Positions 17,978 to 27,464 are shown, counted from the first letter of the stretch. The stretch: DNA of 64,000 nt from Halomonas sp. M20 (GCF_020622265.1 NZ_JACNMQ010000001.1:124001-188000), one strand, 5' to 3'. The notes: generated by a model not told the origin, from the letters alone. Numbers and translations: made by a program.

Positions 17978-18934
17978 ATGTCCAGCCAACTGGATGCCCT
18001 CAAGCAACTTTCGATGGTGGTTGCCGATACCGGCGATCTCGATGCCATTCGCCGCTACGAGCCTCAGGACGCCACCACCAATCCGTCGCTGATCTTGAAG
18101 GCCTTCGATCTGCCCGGCCATCAGGCGCTGATCGACGAAACCCTGGCAAAGGTCAAGGGCGAGACAAGCGATGTCCAGGCACGTATCGATCAAGCCGTGG
18201 ATCGTTTGTCGGTGGCCATCGGCAGCGAGATCGCCGGTATCGTGCCAGGGCGGGTCTCCACTGAAGTGGCGGCCAAGCTCTCCTTCGATAAAGACGCCAG
18301 CATCGCCAAGGCTCATCAGCTGATCGAACTTTACGATCAGCACGGCATCGGTTGCGATCGAGTGCTGATCAAGCTGGCTTCGACCTGGGAAGGTATTCGC
18401 GCCGCCGAGACTCTTGAGCGCGAAGGTATCCAATGCAACCTCACGCTGCTGTTCAGCGACGCTCAGGCCCGGGCTTGTTTCGATGCCGGTGTGCATCTGA
18501 TCTCGCCTTTCGTCGGTCGTGTCACCGACTGGTACAAGAAGGAGACCGGCAAGGAGTACGCGCCGGAAGACGATCCCGGTGTCCAGTTCGTGCGCAATGT
18601 CTGCCGAGTGGCCAGCAACTACCGTTATGACACCGTGGTCATGGGGGCGAGCTTTCGCACCACCGGGCAGATCCTGGCCCTGGCGGGCTGCAATCGCCTG
18701 ACCATCTCACCGACGCTACTCGAGGAGTTGGCCGGTAGCGAAGGCAATGTGGAGCGCAAGATCACCGATGTAGGGGAGGCCAGCGAGCGCCTGACGCCGC
18801 TGAACGAAGCTGCATTCCGCTGGGGCCACAATGAAGACGCCATGGCCAACGACAAGCTGGCGGAAGGTATTCGCCGCTTTGCCGCGGATCAGAATGAGTT
18901 GGAAAAGCGACTGCAGCAGCGCCTAGAGGGGTGA
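17978..18934 (+). CDS. tal: Transaldolase
   Basis: Cytosolic pentose-phosphate enzyme that transfers a dihydroxyacetone unit from sedoheptulose-7-phosphate to glyceraldehyde-3-phosphate. AAAGGAG stands 6 bases before the ATG at 17978, giving 318 residues, the TalB length. The Schiff-base Lys132 is in [16 protein letters not shown], and [11 protein letters not shown] and TLLFSDAQA are signature segments. It stands alone, 81 bases after the kinase gene and convergent with azlD (10-base gap). Confidence 0.97.
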   Translation: MSSQLDALKQLSMVVADTGDLDAIRRYEPQDATTNPSLILKAFDLPGHQALIDETLAKVKGETSDVQARIDQAVDRLSVAIGSEIAGIVPGRVSTEVAAKLSFDKDASIAKAHQLIELYDQHGIGCDRVLIKLASTWEGIRAAETLEREGIQCNLTLLFSDAQARACFDAGVHLISPFVGRVTDWYKKETGKEYAPEDDPGVQFVRNVCRVASNYRYDTVVMGASFRTTGQILALAGCNRLTISPTLLEELAGSEGNVERKITDVGEASERLTPLNEAAFRWGHNEDAMANDKLAEGIRRFAADQNELEKRLQQRLEG

Positions 18935-18944
18935 CTACGGAAAA

Positions 18945-19259
18945 TTAGCCTACCAACGCCCGCCAAAGCGCCGCGCTGAGAATGCCGGCGGCGATGGCGA
19001 TCAGGGGCTTGCGCGTGAGCAGCATGGCGACAAGCGTCGCCACCAAGGCCAGACGCGCGCCCCAGTCGCCTTCGACCGCCGTGGGCATGATCACCGCAAC
19101 CAATACCGACCCGGACATGGCATTGATGAAGCGCTCCATGCGTGGGCCGATAGGCACCCGTGACATGATCAGCACACCGCCACTGCGGGTCAGGTAAGTG
19201 ATCAAGGCCATGATCAGGATTGCCAACAGGGCTCCGAGGGGCGTTGTCGGCAGGCTCAA
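18945..19259 (-). CDS. azlD: AzlD, small subunit of branched-chain amino acid exporter
   Basis: Membrane protein of 104 residues that works with AzlC in export of branched-chain or related amino acids. I place the start at a TTG (19259) overlapping the azlC stop as TTGA, which gives the family length and the usual opening LGALLAILIMALITYLTRSGG. Four hydrophobic segments follow, ending VGATLVAMLL-type helices and LSAALWRALVG. The longer frame beginning at 19400 would overlap azlC deeply and is not credible. Confidence 0.85.
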   Translation of the reverse strand: MSLPTTPLGALLAILIMALITYLTRSGGVLIMSRVPIGPRMERFINAMSGSVLVAVIMPTAVEGDWGARLALVATLVAMLLTRKPLIAIAAGILSAALWRALVG

Positions 19260-19987
19260 GAGGCACGCCTCGTGTTGCGGGTGCCCTTGGCCGGCAACCA
19301 TAATCCGGCCAGGCCACCAGCCAATGCACCGACAATCACGTGGGAATTGGCGGGTAACCAGCGCAGCGCGACGAAAGCGGACAGTGCGGCAACGCTCCAC
19401 GGTATCAGAATGGACAACTGACGTGCGCCGCCGACCAGCATTGAGAGCAGAAAGCAGCCCATGATCACATCGAGCCCATAGCGTTCGGGATCGGTGATGC
19501 CGCTACCGAAGATTACGCCGATCAGTGTTCCGATCAGCCAAGCCAGCCACAGCGCCAATCCGCCGCCCACTAGCATACCAACGTTACGTTCGCCACGGCG
19601 AAAGTCGTCGGCGGCCATCGCCCAGTTTGAGTCACTCAATACCACAAGGCTGGCATAGCGCTGGCGGGTCGGCAGGTGTTGCAGCCAGGGATAGAGCGCA
19701 GCGCCCATCAGCAGGTGGCGGGCATTGATGGCGAAGGTCGTGGCGATCAAGGCGACCAGCGGAATCTCGGGGCCCCATATCTCGAGGACGGCAAATTGAG
19801 AGGCGCCGGCGAAGACCAGCGCGCTCATCAGTAGCGTCTCGACATCCGATAGCCCGCGTTGGGCCGCGGCGACCCCGAAAGCCAGACCAAAAGCGATGAC
19901 GAACAGCGCCATAGGCGCCATGCGCCGCATGCCGAGAAGCGTGCCGGCAATATCCAGGCGCGCGCCGGTTGAGGAAGGTGACGCCAT
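19256..19987 (-). CDS. azlC: AzlC, large subunit of branched-chain amino acid exporter
   Basis: Inner-membrane protein of about 243 residues with the AzlC pattern: LFVIAFGLAFGVAAAQRGLS, MSALVFAGASQFAVLEIWG, FAINARHLLMGAALYPWL and SDSNWAMAADDF. The YgaZ/AzlC family exports amino acids such as branched-chain ones. An ATG at 19987 is chosen; a TTG at 20005 also opens the frame, and neither has a strong ribosome site. It is coupled to azlD by a 4-base overlap. Confidence 0.88.
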   Translation of the reverse strand: MASPSSTGARLDIAGTLLGMRRMAPMALFVIAFGLAFGVAAAQRGLSDVETLLMSALVFAGASQFAVLEIWGPEIPLVALIATTFAINARHLLMGAALYPWLQHLPTRQRYASLVVLSDSNWAMAADDFRRGERNVGMLVGGGLALWLAWLIGTLIGVIFGSGITDPERYGLDVIMGCFLLSMLVGGARQLSILIPWSVAALSAFVALRWLPANSHVIVGALAGGLAGLWLPAKGTRNTRRAS

Positions 19988-20077
19988 GCGAGTCTTACCG
20001 TGCAAGTTTTATATTAGTGAATCTCGTATCCTGCCTCTGCCACGGGATGACTGCAAGTGGATTGGTTGGTCGGAAAA

Positions 20078-21073
20078 CTAGGTTCGCCACACCTCGGCCA
20101 GAATCTCGAAGGAGCGCTTGCGGTCCACTTGGCGATAGACATCCGTGGCGATCATCAGCTCGTTCGCCTGAGTCTGTTCCAGAAAGCGCTCCAGCCCTTC
20201 GCGCACCGTTTTCGGGCCGCCGATGACCGCGGCGCCCATATTCTGGGAGACCATGGCGCGCTCCTGGGGTGACCAGTCGAGGCTATCCGTGGGTGGCAGG
20301 GAGCGGGTGCTGCGCCCGCGAATCAGGTTGAGAAACTTCTGATGAGCGGTGGAGGCAAGATAGGTCGCCTGTGCATCGTTGTCTGCAGCGATCACCGGCA
20401 TTCCTACCATGGCGTAGGGTTCGTCGAGCACATGGGATGGCTGGAACTGTTCGCGATACAGGCGCAGTGCCTCGAACAGATAGCCTGGGGCGAACTGGGC
20501 AGCGAAGGCGAAGGGCAGGCCCAGGCGGGCGGCGAGTTGTGCGCTGTAACCGCTCGAGCCCAGCAGCCAGATCGGCACATGAGTACCTTGCCCGGGATTG
20601 GCCCGCACCCGCTGATCCGGCAGGGCGTCTCCCAGATAGCGGCGCAGCTCATCGAGCTGATCGGGAAAATCGCTTACCCCGGAACGTGGATCGCGACGCA
20701 TGGCCGCCATGGTTACGCCGTCGGAGCCCGGTGCCCGGCCCAGCCCGAGATCGATGCGCCCCGGGTAGAGGGTTTCCAGGGTACCGAACTGCTCTGCGAT
20801 CACCAGGGGCGGGTGATTGGGCAGCATGATGCCGCCGGAGCCAACGCGAATTTGGCTTGTGGCGCCGGCGACATGGCCGATCAATACGGCCGTGGCAGCG
20901 CTGGCAATGCCGTCGATGTTGTGGTGCTCCGCCAGCCAGTAGCGATTGAACCCGAGGCCTTCGACCTGCTGGGCAAGATCGACGGTGTCGTCAAAGGTTT
21001 CAGCGACGCTGCCGCCCTGACGGATAGGGGCGAGATCCAGAACGGAGAGCGGGATATCGTGGAGTCGAGACAT
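20078..21073 (-). CDS. Luciferase-like flavin-dependent monooxygenase family protein
   Basis: LLM-class oxidoreductase of 331 residues, group of the YhbW/MsnO8-like proteins. GGGAG 8 bases upstream supports the ATG at 21073 over 21142. Typical motifs: [12 protein letters not shown] at the N-terminus, [50 protein letters not shown] and [24 protein letters not shown]. The substrate and even redox activity cannot be inferred. Monocistronic, behind a terminator. Confidence 0.92.
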   Translation of the reverse strand: MSRLHDIPLSVLDLAPIRQGGSVAETFDDTVDLAQQVEGLGFNRYWLAEHHNIDGIASAATAVLIGHVAGATSQIRVGSGGIMLPNHPPLVIAEQFGTLETLYPGRIDLGLGRAPGSDGVTMAAMRRDPRSGVSDFPDQLDELRRYLGDALPDQRVRANPGQGTHVPIWLLGSSGYSAQLAARLGLPFAFAAQFAPGYLFEALRLYREQFQPSHVLDEPYAMVGMPVIAADNDAQATYLASTAHQKFLNLIRGRSTRSLPPTDSLDWSPQERAMVSQNMGAAVIGGPKTVREGLERFLEQTQANELMIATDVYRQVDRKRSFEILAEVWRT

Positions 21074-21082
21074 GCTGTTTCT

Positions 21083-21117
21083 CCCAAAAAAACTTGGGCG
21101 CCATTTCGTTAGCGCCC
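21083..21117 (-). terminator. Terminator of the YqaA-like gene
   Basis: Read on the minus strand, GGGCGC (21117-21112) pairs with GCGCCC (21101-21096), followed within three bases by a run of seven T (the plus-strand A run at 21084-21092). It lies about 62 bases past the 21179 stop and directly before the ribosome site of the luciferase-like gene. Confidence 0.7.
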
Positions 21118-21178
21118 TTATTAGTGTTCTTTCTGGGGCCACCCATGTCGGATTGCAAGGCCTGGGCTTGCATAGGAC

Positions 21179-21787
21179 CTATAAGAAATAGTCTTTCAAT
21201 TGCCACCCCAGCCAGGCCACCAGCAGCACCAGCAGGAGTACACCCACCTTGCGAGAGTGCTTCTTCCAGATTCGCGTGGCGGCATCGCCGAATATCCGCA
21301 CCAATAGCGCCAAACCAAAGTAGCGTACGCCTCGCGCCATGCAGGCCGCTGCCAGAAACAGCAGGAAAGGGTAGTTGCTGGCGCCGGCCACCAGCATGGC
21401 GATCTGGAAGGGCACAGGCGTGATACCGATGGCCAAGATCGCCAGGAATCCCTGCTTCTCGAAGCGCGCCTGAAAACTGTCGTAGACCTGTTGACCGCCG
21501 AAGAACGAAATCAGCGCATCCCCCCACTGCTCCATTGCCAGGCTACCCAGCCAGAAACCCACCGTCGCGGCGGCCAGATTGCCTGCCAAGGCAACCGCCG
21601 CGATACGCCACTTCTTGTCCGGATGCGACAGCATCCAAGGAATGATGATGATCTCGATGGGAATGGGGATCAGCAGGGTTTCCAGCATCGAAGCCAGAAA
21701 CAGCAGCCAATAAGCATGGTTCGACCTCGCAAGCCGGTCGAGCCAGGCGGTGGAAGAGGCAATGGATGTGAAAGAAGGTAAAGGCAT
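21179..21787 (-). CDS. YqaA/DedA-type (VTT domain) membrane protein
   Basis: Inner-membrane protein of 202 residues with four to five hydrophobic segments. The VTT/DedA pattern is visible: ASMLETLLIPIPIEIIIIPWML, AGNLAAATVGFWLGS, a central FEKQGFLAILAIGITPVPFQIAMLVAGASNYPFLLFLAA with the conserved Gly-x-Thr-Pro-x-Pro, and a C-terminal helix. Family members act in lipid scrambling or membrane homeostasis. Monocistronic. Confidence 0.88.
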   Translation of the reverse strand: MPLPSFTSIASSTAWLDRLARSNHAYWLLFLASMLETLLIPIPIEIIIIPWMLSHPDKKWRIAAVALAGNLAAATVGFWLGSLAMEQWGDALISFFGGQQVYDSFQARFEKQGFLAILAIGITPVPFQIAMLVAGASNYPFLLFLAAACMARGVRYFGLALLVRIFGDAATRIWKKHSRKVGVLLLVLLVAWLGWQLKDYFL

Positions 21788-21901
21788 GAGCGGGCTGTGT
21801 AAGTAGATGATTTAAAGGTTTACCGCCGGGTGAATTAGAATGCTGCGATCTATAAGCTGTCGCAGCAATAGTCTATACGGTATTTCGCTCAAGGAAGAAA
21901 T

Positions 21902-23536
21902 ATGACCAATTTTGGACGGCAACGCGTCTTTATCGTCTCTGCTTTGATCATCGTCGCCCTGGTCGCGATCGGTGCTGCTTTTCCCCAGCAGTTCGGCGAT
22001 TTCGCCAGCTCCGCATTAGGGGTCATCGGTCGCTATTTTGGCTGGTTCTATCTGTTTTCGGTATTCGGTTTCGTACTGTTTTTGTTTGCACTTGCCTTTA
22101 GCAAGTACGGCAAGATCCGCCTGGGACCTCAGGACAGTACGCCGACCTATAGTTTCTTTTCCTGGATCAGCATGCTGCTGGCTGCGGGGTTCGGGGTAGG
22201 GTTGGTGTTCTATGGTATGGCGGAGCCTATGACCCACTATCTGCACCCGCCCTATGGCGACGTGCCTGCTGAAACCGCGGCTTCGGCGCGCTACGCCATC
22301 CAGTACAGCTTCTTCAACTGGGGCATTCACCAGTGGGCGGCATTCTCCATCGTCGGGCTGATCATTGCCTATTTTCAGTTCCGCAAGGGCCAGGCCGGGC
22401 TGGTCTCCTCGGTGCTCTCTTCCGTGACGGCCAAGCGTCCGAAGGCAAGGAAGCTGGCACCGGCCCTAGATATCTTCGCGGTGGTGGCCACGGTCATGGG
22501 GGTGGCAACTTCGATTGGCCTGGCGGTACTGCAGATCAACGGTGGTCTGCATGCGGTCTTCGGGGTCGAGGAAAGCGCGCTGTGGAAGTTCATCATCATG
22601 GGGGCGATGTTCGTCTGCTATATGCTCTCGACCTGGTCGGGTCTGGACAAGGGCATCAAACGCCTTTCCAACCTCAATCTGACCTTGTGCTTTCTTCTCA
22701 TGTTCTATGTGCTGTTCACCGGGCCCACGGTTGCCATTCTCGAGACCATCACGCTGGGCATCGGCGACTATCTGCAGAACTTTGTGGCCATGAGCCTGCG
22801 CACCACGCCGTACAGTGGCAAGACCTGGGCCACCGAGTGGACGGTATTCTACTGGGCCTGGGTGATTGCCTGGTCGCCCTTCGTCGGCACCTTCGTGGCG
22901 CGGGTCTCTCGCGGCCGTACCATCAAGGAGTATGTGTTTGGCGTTCTGATCGTTCCGCCGCTGCTGGCGTGTCTATGGATCGGTATCTTTGGCGGCGCAG
23001 CGATCAATCTTGAAATGTCCGGGGATGTCGGCCTGGCCGCCGCCACGGATGAGAACATCACCGTGGCGCTGTTTCAGATGTTCGAACTGATGCCTTTTTC
23101 CAACGTGCTCTCCGTCGTTGCTTTGCTGCTGATCTTCATTTTCCTGGTCACCTCTGCCGATTCCGCGACCTACATCGTGGCGCAGATGACCGATGGCGGC
23201 TCGATCGATCCGCCGCTCTACAAGCGCGTGGCCTGGGGCGTGCTCATCGCCGCCATCTGCCTGACCCTGATCATCGCCGGTGGTCTGAAAGGCTTGCAGT
23301 CCGCCGCAGTGCTTTCGGCATTGCCGTTCACCTTCATCATCTATGTCATGATATTCGTGTTGCTCAAGGAGTTGCGAGCCGATCGCAAGGCTATGCTCAC
23401 AACGCTCTATCGCCGTCATGGCGAAACCCCGGTGGGAGCGGATGCGTTCGAAGCGGAGCAGATGGCGGATGAAGATCGCTATCGGCGAGCGCCGGATGTA
23501 GTCAATCGGCGTATCAATCCAAGAGGGGGTCGGTAA
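21902..23536 (+). CDS. BCCT-family betaine/carnitine/choline transporter
   Basis: Secondary transporter of quaternary ammonium compounds, 544 residues, twelve predicted helices. Signatures: YSFFSWISMLLAAGFGVGLVFYGMAEP, FNWGIHQWAAFSIVGLIIAYF, and the family motif WTVFYWAWVIAWSPFVGTFVARVSRGRTIKEY. AAGGAAG stands 7 bases before the ATG. In a halophile it probably imports an osmoprotectant, but substrate is not determined by sequence alone. Another BCCT gene begins at 62677. Confidence 0.95.
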   Translation: MTNFGRQRVFIVSALIIVALVAIGAAFPQQFGDFASSALGVIGRYFGWFYLFSVFGFVLFLFALAFSKYGKIRLGPQDSTPTYSFFSWISMLLAAGFGVGLVFYGMAEPMTHYLHPPYGDVPAETAASARYAIQYSFFNWGIHQWAAFSIVGLIIAYFQFRKGQAGLVSSVLSSVTAKRPKARKLAPALDIFAVVATVMGVATSIGLAVLQINGGLHAVFGVEESALWKFIIMGAMFVCYMLSTWSGLDKGIKRLSNLNLTLCFLLMFYVLFTGPTVAILETITLGIGDYLQNFVAMSLRTTPYSGKTWATEWTVFYWAWVIAWSPFVGTFVARVSRGRTIKEYVFGVLIVPPLLACLWIGIFGGAAINLEMSGDVGLAAATDENITVALFQMFELMPFSNVLSVVALLLIFIFLVTSADSATYIVAQMTDGGSIDPPLYKRVAWGVLIAAICLTLIIAGGLKGLQSAAVLSALPFTFIIYVMIFVLLKELRADRKAMLTTLYRRHGETPVGADAFEAEQMADEDRYRRAPDVVNRRINPRGGR

Positions 23537-23597
23537 GGGCGATAGTCAGTCGACGGTGCTAAGCTAATGTAGTCGAGGCCGAGTATCGGACACTGCC

Positions 23598-23768
23598 ATG
23601 TCTTCATTCAGGAGACCTTCCTTCAAGAAATCTTCCACTTCTTCCCGGCGCGGGGCAACGCGCCGTTCCGCGCCGGAAAACGATCGTTGGCTCAACCGCC
23701 TGCTCGATATTGCCGTGGCTTCTGCCCTGTTGGTGGGAAGTGCGGCGCTATTGATCAGTCAGTTCTAG
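23598..23768 (+). CDS. Small basic membrane protein, unrecognised
   Basis: A 56-codon frame between the BCCT gene and the dehydrogenase pseudogene. It begins MSSFRRPSFKKSSTSSRR, rich in Ser, Arg and Lys, and ends with one hydrophobic helix (LLDIAVASALLVGSAALLISQF). No clear ribosome site is present, which lowers confidence. If real it would be a single-pass inner-membrane peptide with a cationic cytoplasmic tail. No family recognised. Confidence 0.45.
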   Translation: MSSFRRPSFKKSSTSSRRGATRRSAPENDRWLNRLLDIAVASALLVGSAALLISQF

Positions 23769-23807
23769 TGACCTTTCCACATTCGACCCATTGAAAAGGA
23801 GATTTCC

Positions 23808-24253
23808 ATGTTCGACCCAGGACACTTCCGGCTCGATGATCAGGTGGTGCTGATTACCGGCGCAGGGGCCGGTATTGGCCGAGGAATAGCCGAAACGTTT
23901 GCCGGGGCCGGGGGTCAGTGATCTGGATGCGAATGCCGCCAGCACGGTAGCGAAGGAAATCACTCGGCAGGGCGGCCAGGAGGCGAGCACGACCTGCGGC
24001 GTCACCAAGGACGAGGATCTTGAGCGATTCGTGAAGGAGGCCATCGCTCCGGGTGCCACCCGCACTGACGCGCTGAAATCCGTGCTGACGGACGAAATCG
24101 AGGAAAAAGATGCTAGCCCATACCCCGATCAAGCGCCTGGGTGAGCCGGAAGACATTGCCAATGCGGCGCTCTTTCTGTGTTCACCGGCGGCGAGCTGGA
24201 TCAGCGGTCAGATATTGACCGTTTCTGGTGGCGGCGTTCAGGAACTGGATTGA
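23808..24253 (+). pseudogene. Short-chain dehydrogenase (7-alpha-hydroxysteroid dehydrogenase-like), broken
   Basis: Remnant of an SDR gene with an intact AAGGAG ribosome site. Frame 1 encodes DDQVVLITGAGAGIGRGIAETFAGAG (Rossmann TGxxxGxG) and stops at about 23921. A second frame continues VSDLDANAASTVAKEITRQGG to KEAI, then jumps directly to [20 protein letters not shown], skipping the roughly 100 residues that hold the NNAG segment and the Ser-Tyr-Lys catalytic triad. An A5 run then shifts to a third frame, which carries the family C-terminus [28 protein letters not shown]. Three lesions: a small deletion, a large in-phase deletion, and a homopolymer shift. Cannot be active. Confidence 0.9.
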
Positions 24254-24268
24254 GCCAGCAGGCTGGTT

Positions 24269-24703
24269 TTAAACGGCGGACCCGCGCGTCTGCTCCAAGC
24301 CCAGCTGAAACACCCGAGCGAATACCAGGGTACCCACCCCCCAGGCGGCATTGACGATAAAACCGATGGGCAACACCATCAGACGAATGCCTTGCCCCTT
24401 GAGCGGAAAGACGATCAGCATGGCCACCAGGGTCAGTACGATACCGCCAAACAGTAGAGCCTTCCACCACTGTCCTTGCGCGACATTGAAGTGCGAAAAC
24501 AGCCATAGCATGATGATACCCCATAGCCCGCCCCAGAAACTGGCCGAGAACCATGCCGGTACACCAAACGGCGGCACCGCCGAGGCGTTGTAGGGCGCCG
24601 AAGGAATGACACCAAAGGCATGCAGCAGCCCGGCAGCAGCCTGATGGAAGCAGATCACGGCAAGAAAGCCGGCGATGAAGGCAAGAAGGATGAAACGCGC
24701 CAT
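24269..24703 (-). CDS. Four-helix membrane protein, unrecognised
   Basis: A 144-residue protein with four hydrophobic helices (FILLAFIAGFLAVICFHQAAAG; FSASFWGGLWGIIMLWLF; ALLFGGIVLTLVAMLIVF; LMVLPIGFIVNAAWGVGTLVF). GGAG precedes the ATG. The overall look matches widespread uncharacterised bacterial membrane proteins with HQ near the first helix; I give no function. It starts 46 bases downstream of the phzF-family gene and may share its transcript; it is convergent with the SDR remnant. Confidence 0.75.
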   Translation of the reverse strand: MARFILLAFIAGFLAVICFHQAAAGLLHAFGVIPSAPYNASAVPPFGVPAWFSASFWGGLWGIIMLWLFSHFNVAQGQWWKALLFGGIVLTLVAMLIVFPLKGQGIRLMVLPIGFIVNAAWGVGTLVFARVFQLGLEQTRGSAV

Positions 24704-24748
24704 AAAGACTCCGTGGTGGTGAGTTCGGGGCCTCAGTATGGTGCATGA

Positions 24749-25630
24749 TCAGCGAATCTGCATGGTACCCTGCCCGACGATCACCGCCTGACCCGCAATG
24801 CTGATCGTCATAGGGGCGTTGTCGCGACGCTCGGCCTTCGCGATTATCCGGCTGGGTCGGCCCATCTCTACGCCTTGATCGATGATCCAGCGCCAAGCGC
24901 CATTGCCGGGTTGCCTTATCGCTAATGTGCCCGCCAACGCTGCAGCCGCGCTGCCGGTCGCCGGGTCTTCACGCAGGCTACCTTCCATTGAAAACATGCG
25001 ACTACGCAATCTCCCTCCCTGCCCCGAGTTTGTTTCAATGACATAAAGATAGAGCGTGTCCTCGCCACTTGGCGTTATCCCGCTAGCCCAGAGGGTGGGT
25101 GCAGGAGTTGCTTTGGCCAATGCCTCCAGCGAGTCGAGTTCGACGAGGTGGAAGGCCAGGCCGCAGGAGCCAAGTACTGGCTCACTTATGACTTGGTGTT
25201 CCTCGAGGCCAAGCAACGACGCAGCCTTGGAGCGGTTGAGAGTGCTGGCGCTGACCTTAGCGGGTCGCGCCGTGGTGAAGCATGCCAGCTCTTCGTCGAA
25301 ATGCACCTCCAGCGGGCCCACGCCGGCTTCTAGAATCAACGCCTGTTCACGCTTTGCCCATCCCAGCTGCATCAGCAGATGCGCCGTGCCAACGGTAGGA
25401 TGACCGGCGAAGGGCAGTTCCATAGTTGGCGTAAAGATGCGAATCGGGTAGCGGTTGGCTTCATTCGCCTCGCTCACGAACACCGTCTCGGACAGGTTCA
25501 GTTCATTGGCAATGGCTTGCATGAGCTCGGTCGTCATGCTCTCCGCATGGGGAAAGACCGCCAGCGGGTTACCCGAGAAGGCGCGATCGGTAAACACATC
25601 CAGCAGATAATAGTCGGCTTTATTTATCAT
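24749..25630 (-). CDS. PhzF-family isomerase-like protein
   Basis: Protein of 293 residues of the PhzF/YddE family, diaminopimelate-epimerase fold. The start at 25630 has AGGA upstream; the frame opens further out at 25798 but that would swallow the DUF1127 gene. Motifs: LLDVFTDRAFSGNPLAVFP, LSETVFVS, FTPTMELPFAGHPTVGTAHLL and REDPATGSAAAALAG. The catalytic Glu of PhzF appears as the Glu of NLSETVF. Most members have unknown substrates. Probably co-transcribed with the DUF1127 gene 28 bases upstream. Confidence 0.9.
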   Translation of the reverse strand: MINKADYYLLDVFTDRAFSGNPLAVFPHAESMTTELMQAIANELNLSETVFVSEANEANRYPIRIFTPTMELPFAGHPTVGTAHLLMQLGWAKREQALILEAGVGPLEVHFDEELACFTTARPAKVSASTLNRSKAASLLGLEEHQVISEPVLGSCGLAFHLVELDSLEALAKATPAPTLWASGITPSGEDTLYLYVIETNSGQGGRLRSRMFSMEGSLREDPATGSAAAALAGTLAIRQPGNGAWRWIIDQGVEMGRPSRIIAKAERRDNAPMTISIAGQAVIVGQGTMQIR

Positions 25631-25658
25631 ATCTTTGTCCTGGTCCAGGGGTGTGAAA

Positions 25659-25826
25659 TTACGCCTTCCAGAATGGCTTACTGCCTTCGCGAACGGCATC
25701 GGCGCGCGATAACCCGATGTCCTTGAGCTGATGGAGTTCAAGCTCGAGCAGCTGTTGTCGGGAATAACGGCGATGCTGGTACTCACGGAGCCTAGCAAAG
25801 AGTCGAGTAAGGCGTGTCAGGGTCAT
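25659..25826 (-). CDS. DUF1127 (YjiS-like) small protein
   Basis: A 55-residue Arg-rich protein. It starts MTLTRLTRLFARLREYQHRR and has the DUF1127 signature ELHQLKDIGLSRADAV, ending in PFWKA. AGGAG lies 8 bases upstream of the ATG. DUF1127 proteins are small regulators; some bind RNA and affect phosphate or carbon uptake. Here it leads a likely operon with the PhzF-family gene and is divergent from the MocR regulator at 25998. Confidence 0.85.
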   Translation of the reverse strand: MTLTRLTRLFARLREYQHRRYSRQQLLELELHQLKDIGLSRADAVREGSKPFWKA

Positions 25827-25997
25827 GACAACTCTCCTGTGGGTGCATGTTCACTAACAGGCTACGGCCGTTATTGTTTGCAATACAGATTCAGAGGGCT
25901 ATAAATAAAAAGGGTGCAATTAAAGGAAAAAGCCGACTGTACCGTGCTAAAACTCATAGTCTGTACCGGTTGGGTGCGGTGAGGGGGTCTGTCTGTC

Positions 25998-27464
25998 ATG
26001 AAGCGCTATGAACAAGTAGCCGCTACCTTGCGCCAGCGCATGGAACACGGCATTTATCGGGTGGGTGATCGCTTGCCGTCGATCAGGGCGCTGTGTCGTG
26101 AGTTCGAAGTGAGTGTCTCCACTGCTCAGGCAGCCTATGGCCGGCTGGAGGATGTGGCACTGGTCGAGGCGCGCCCCAGATCCGGTTACTACGTACTACC
26201 GCGTCAGACGCCGACGGTGCTGCCGGCGCCGACACGACCGGCGCAACGACCGTTGGATGTGTCCCAATGGGACCAGGTGTTGGAACTGGTGGCTGTGCCC
26301 TGCGGCGATGAGATATTGATGCTGGGCAATGGCATTCCCGATCTCGACAGCCCGACACTCAACCCTCTGAAGCGTTCGCTGGCTGGTCTACACCGGCGTA
26401 GCGGCAGTCATGGACTGAACTACGATACGCTGATTGGTAGTCTTGAACTCCGGCACGAAATTACTCGCCTGGCGACGGCCTCGGGTTGCCTGCTGCATCC
26501 CGACGACGTGCTGATCACTACCGGGTGTCAGGAGGCATTGTCGATTGCCATCCGCACGCTGACCGCGCCGGGCGACGTGGTCGCGGTAGATTCCCCAAGC
26601 TTCTATGGCACCATGCAGATATTGAGGGCCAACGGCCTAAAGGCACTGGAAATCCCCACCGATCCATGCACCGGGATCAGCCTCGAGGCGTTGGAACTGG
26701 CACTGGAACAGTGGCCGATTCGCGCCATCCAAGTAACCCCGACCTGCAATAACCCGCTCGGCTATACCATGCCTGAGCCGCGCAAGCGCGCGCTGGTGGC
26801 TCTGGCGCAGCGTTTCGACGTGGCGATCATCGAAGACGACATCTATGGCGATCTGGCTTTCACGACACCGCGCCCCAAGACGCTCAAGGCCTTCGATGAC
26901 GAGGGCCGCGTGCTGCTGTGCAGTTCGTTTTCCAAGACGCTGACGCCGGGATTGCGGGTCGGCTGGATCGCACCGGGACGCTATCGCGATCAGGTGATGC
27001 ACATGAAGTACGTCTCGACCGGCGCCTCGGCGACCCTGCCGCAACTGGCAGTGGCCGAGTTCATTGCCAAAGGCCACTACGAGCATCACTTGCGCGAGAT
27101 GATTCGCCAGTACCAACGTCACCGTGACATCCTGCTCGGCTGGGTCGAACGGCATTTTCCCGCCGGCACCGGCATCAGCTATCCGCAAGGGGGGTTCCTG
27201 CTATGGCTGGAACTGCCGGCCGGTGTCGACTGCGTGCGCCTCAACGAGCGGCTGGCCAGCTCAAACATTCGTATCGCTCCCGGGTCGCTGTTTTCCGCTT
27301 CGGGTAAATACCGTCATTGCCTGCGTCTCAACTACGCTGCGCCGCTGACGTCCATCGTCGCTTCGGCAATTCGCACGGTAGGCGAGAGTGTCGCGACCAT
27401 GGTGGTTGAGGCCGAGGCGCTACAGGGAAAGGATGCAGCGAATGGAATAACCGGTGCGCTATGA
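25998..27464 (+). CDS. MocR-type transcription factor (GntR winged helix fused to PLP aminotransferase domain)
   Basis: Regulator of 488 residues. Residues 1-70 form a GntR winged helix (RYEQVAATLRQRMEHGIYRVGDRLPSIRALCREFEVS). Residues 110-470 form an aminotransferase fold with TGCQEALSIAIRTL, TPTCNNPLGYTMP, EDDIYGDLAF and the PLP-binding Lys in SSFSKTLTPGLRVGW. Such regulators usually act on a divergent gene; here that is the DUF1127-PhzF unit, with 171 bases between. GAGGGGG precedes the ATG. The stop overlaps the next gene (ATGA). Confidence 0.94.
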   Translation: MKRYEQVAATLRQRMEHGIYRVGDRLPSIRALCREFEVSVSTAQAAYGRLEDVALVEARPRSGYYVLPRQTPTVLPAPTRPAQRPLDVSQWDQVLELVAVPCGDEILMLGNGIPDLDSPTLNPLKRSLAGLHRRSGSHGLNYDTLIGSLELRHEITRLATASGCLLHPDDVLITTGCQEALSIAIRTLTAPGDVVAVDSPSFYGTMQILRANGLKALEIPTDPCTGISLEALELALEQWPIRAIQVTPTCNNPLGYTMPEPRKRALVALAQRFDVAIIEDDIYGDLAFTTPRPKTLKAFDDEGRVLLCSSFSKTLTPGLRVGWIAPGRYRDQVMHMKYVSTGASATLPQLAVAEFIAKGHYEHHLREMIRQYQRHRDILLGWVERHFPAGTGISYPQGGFLLWLELPAGVDCVRLNERLASSNIRIAPGSLFSASGKYRHCLRLNYAAPLTSIVASAIRTVGESVATMVVEAEALQGKDAANGITGAL

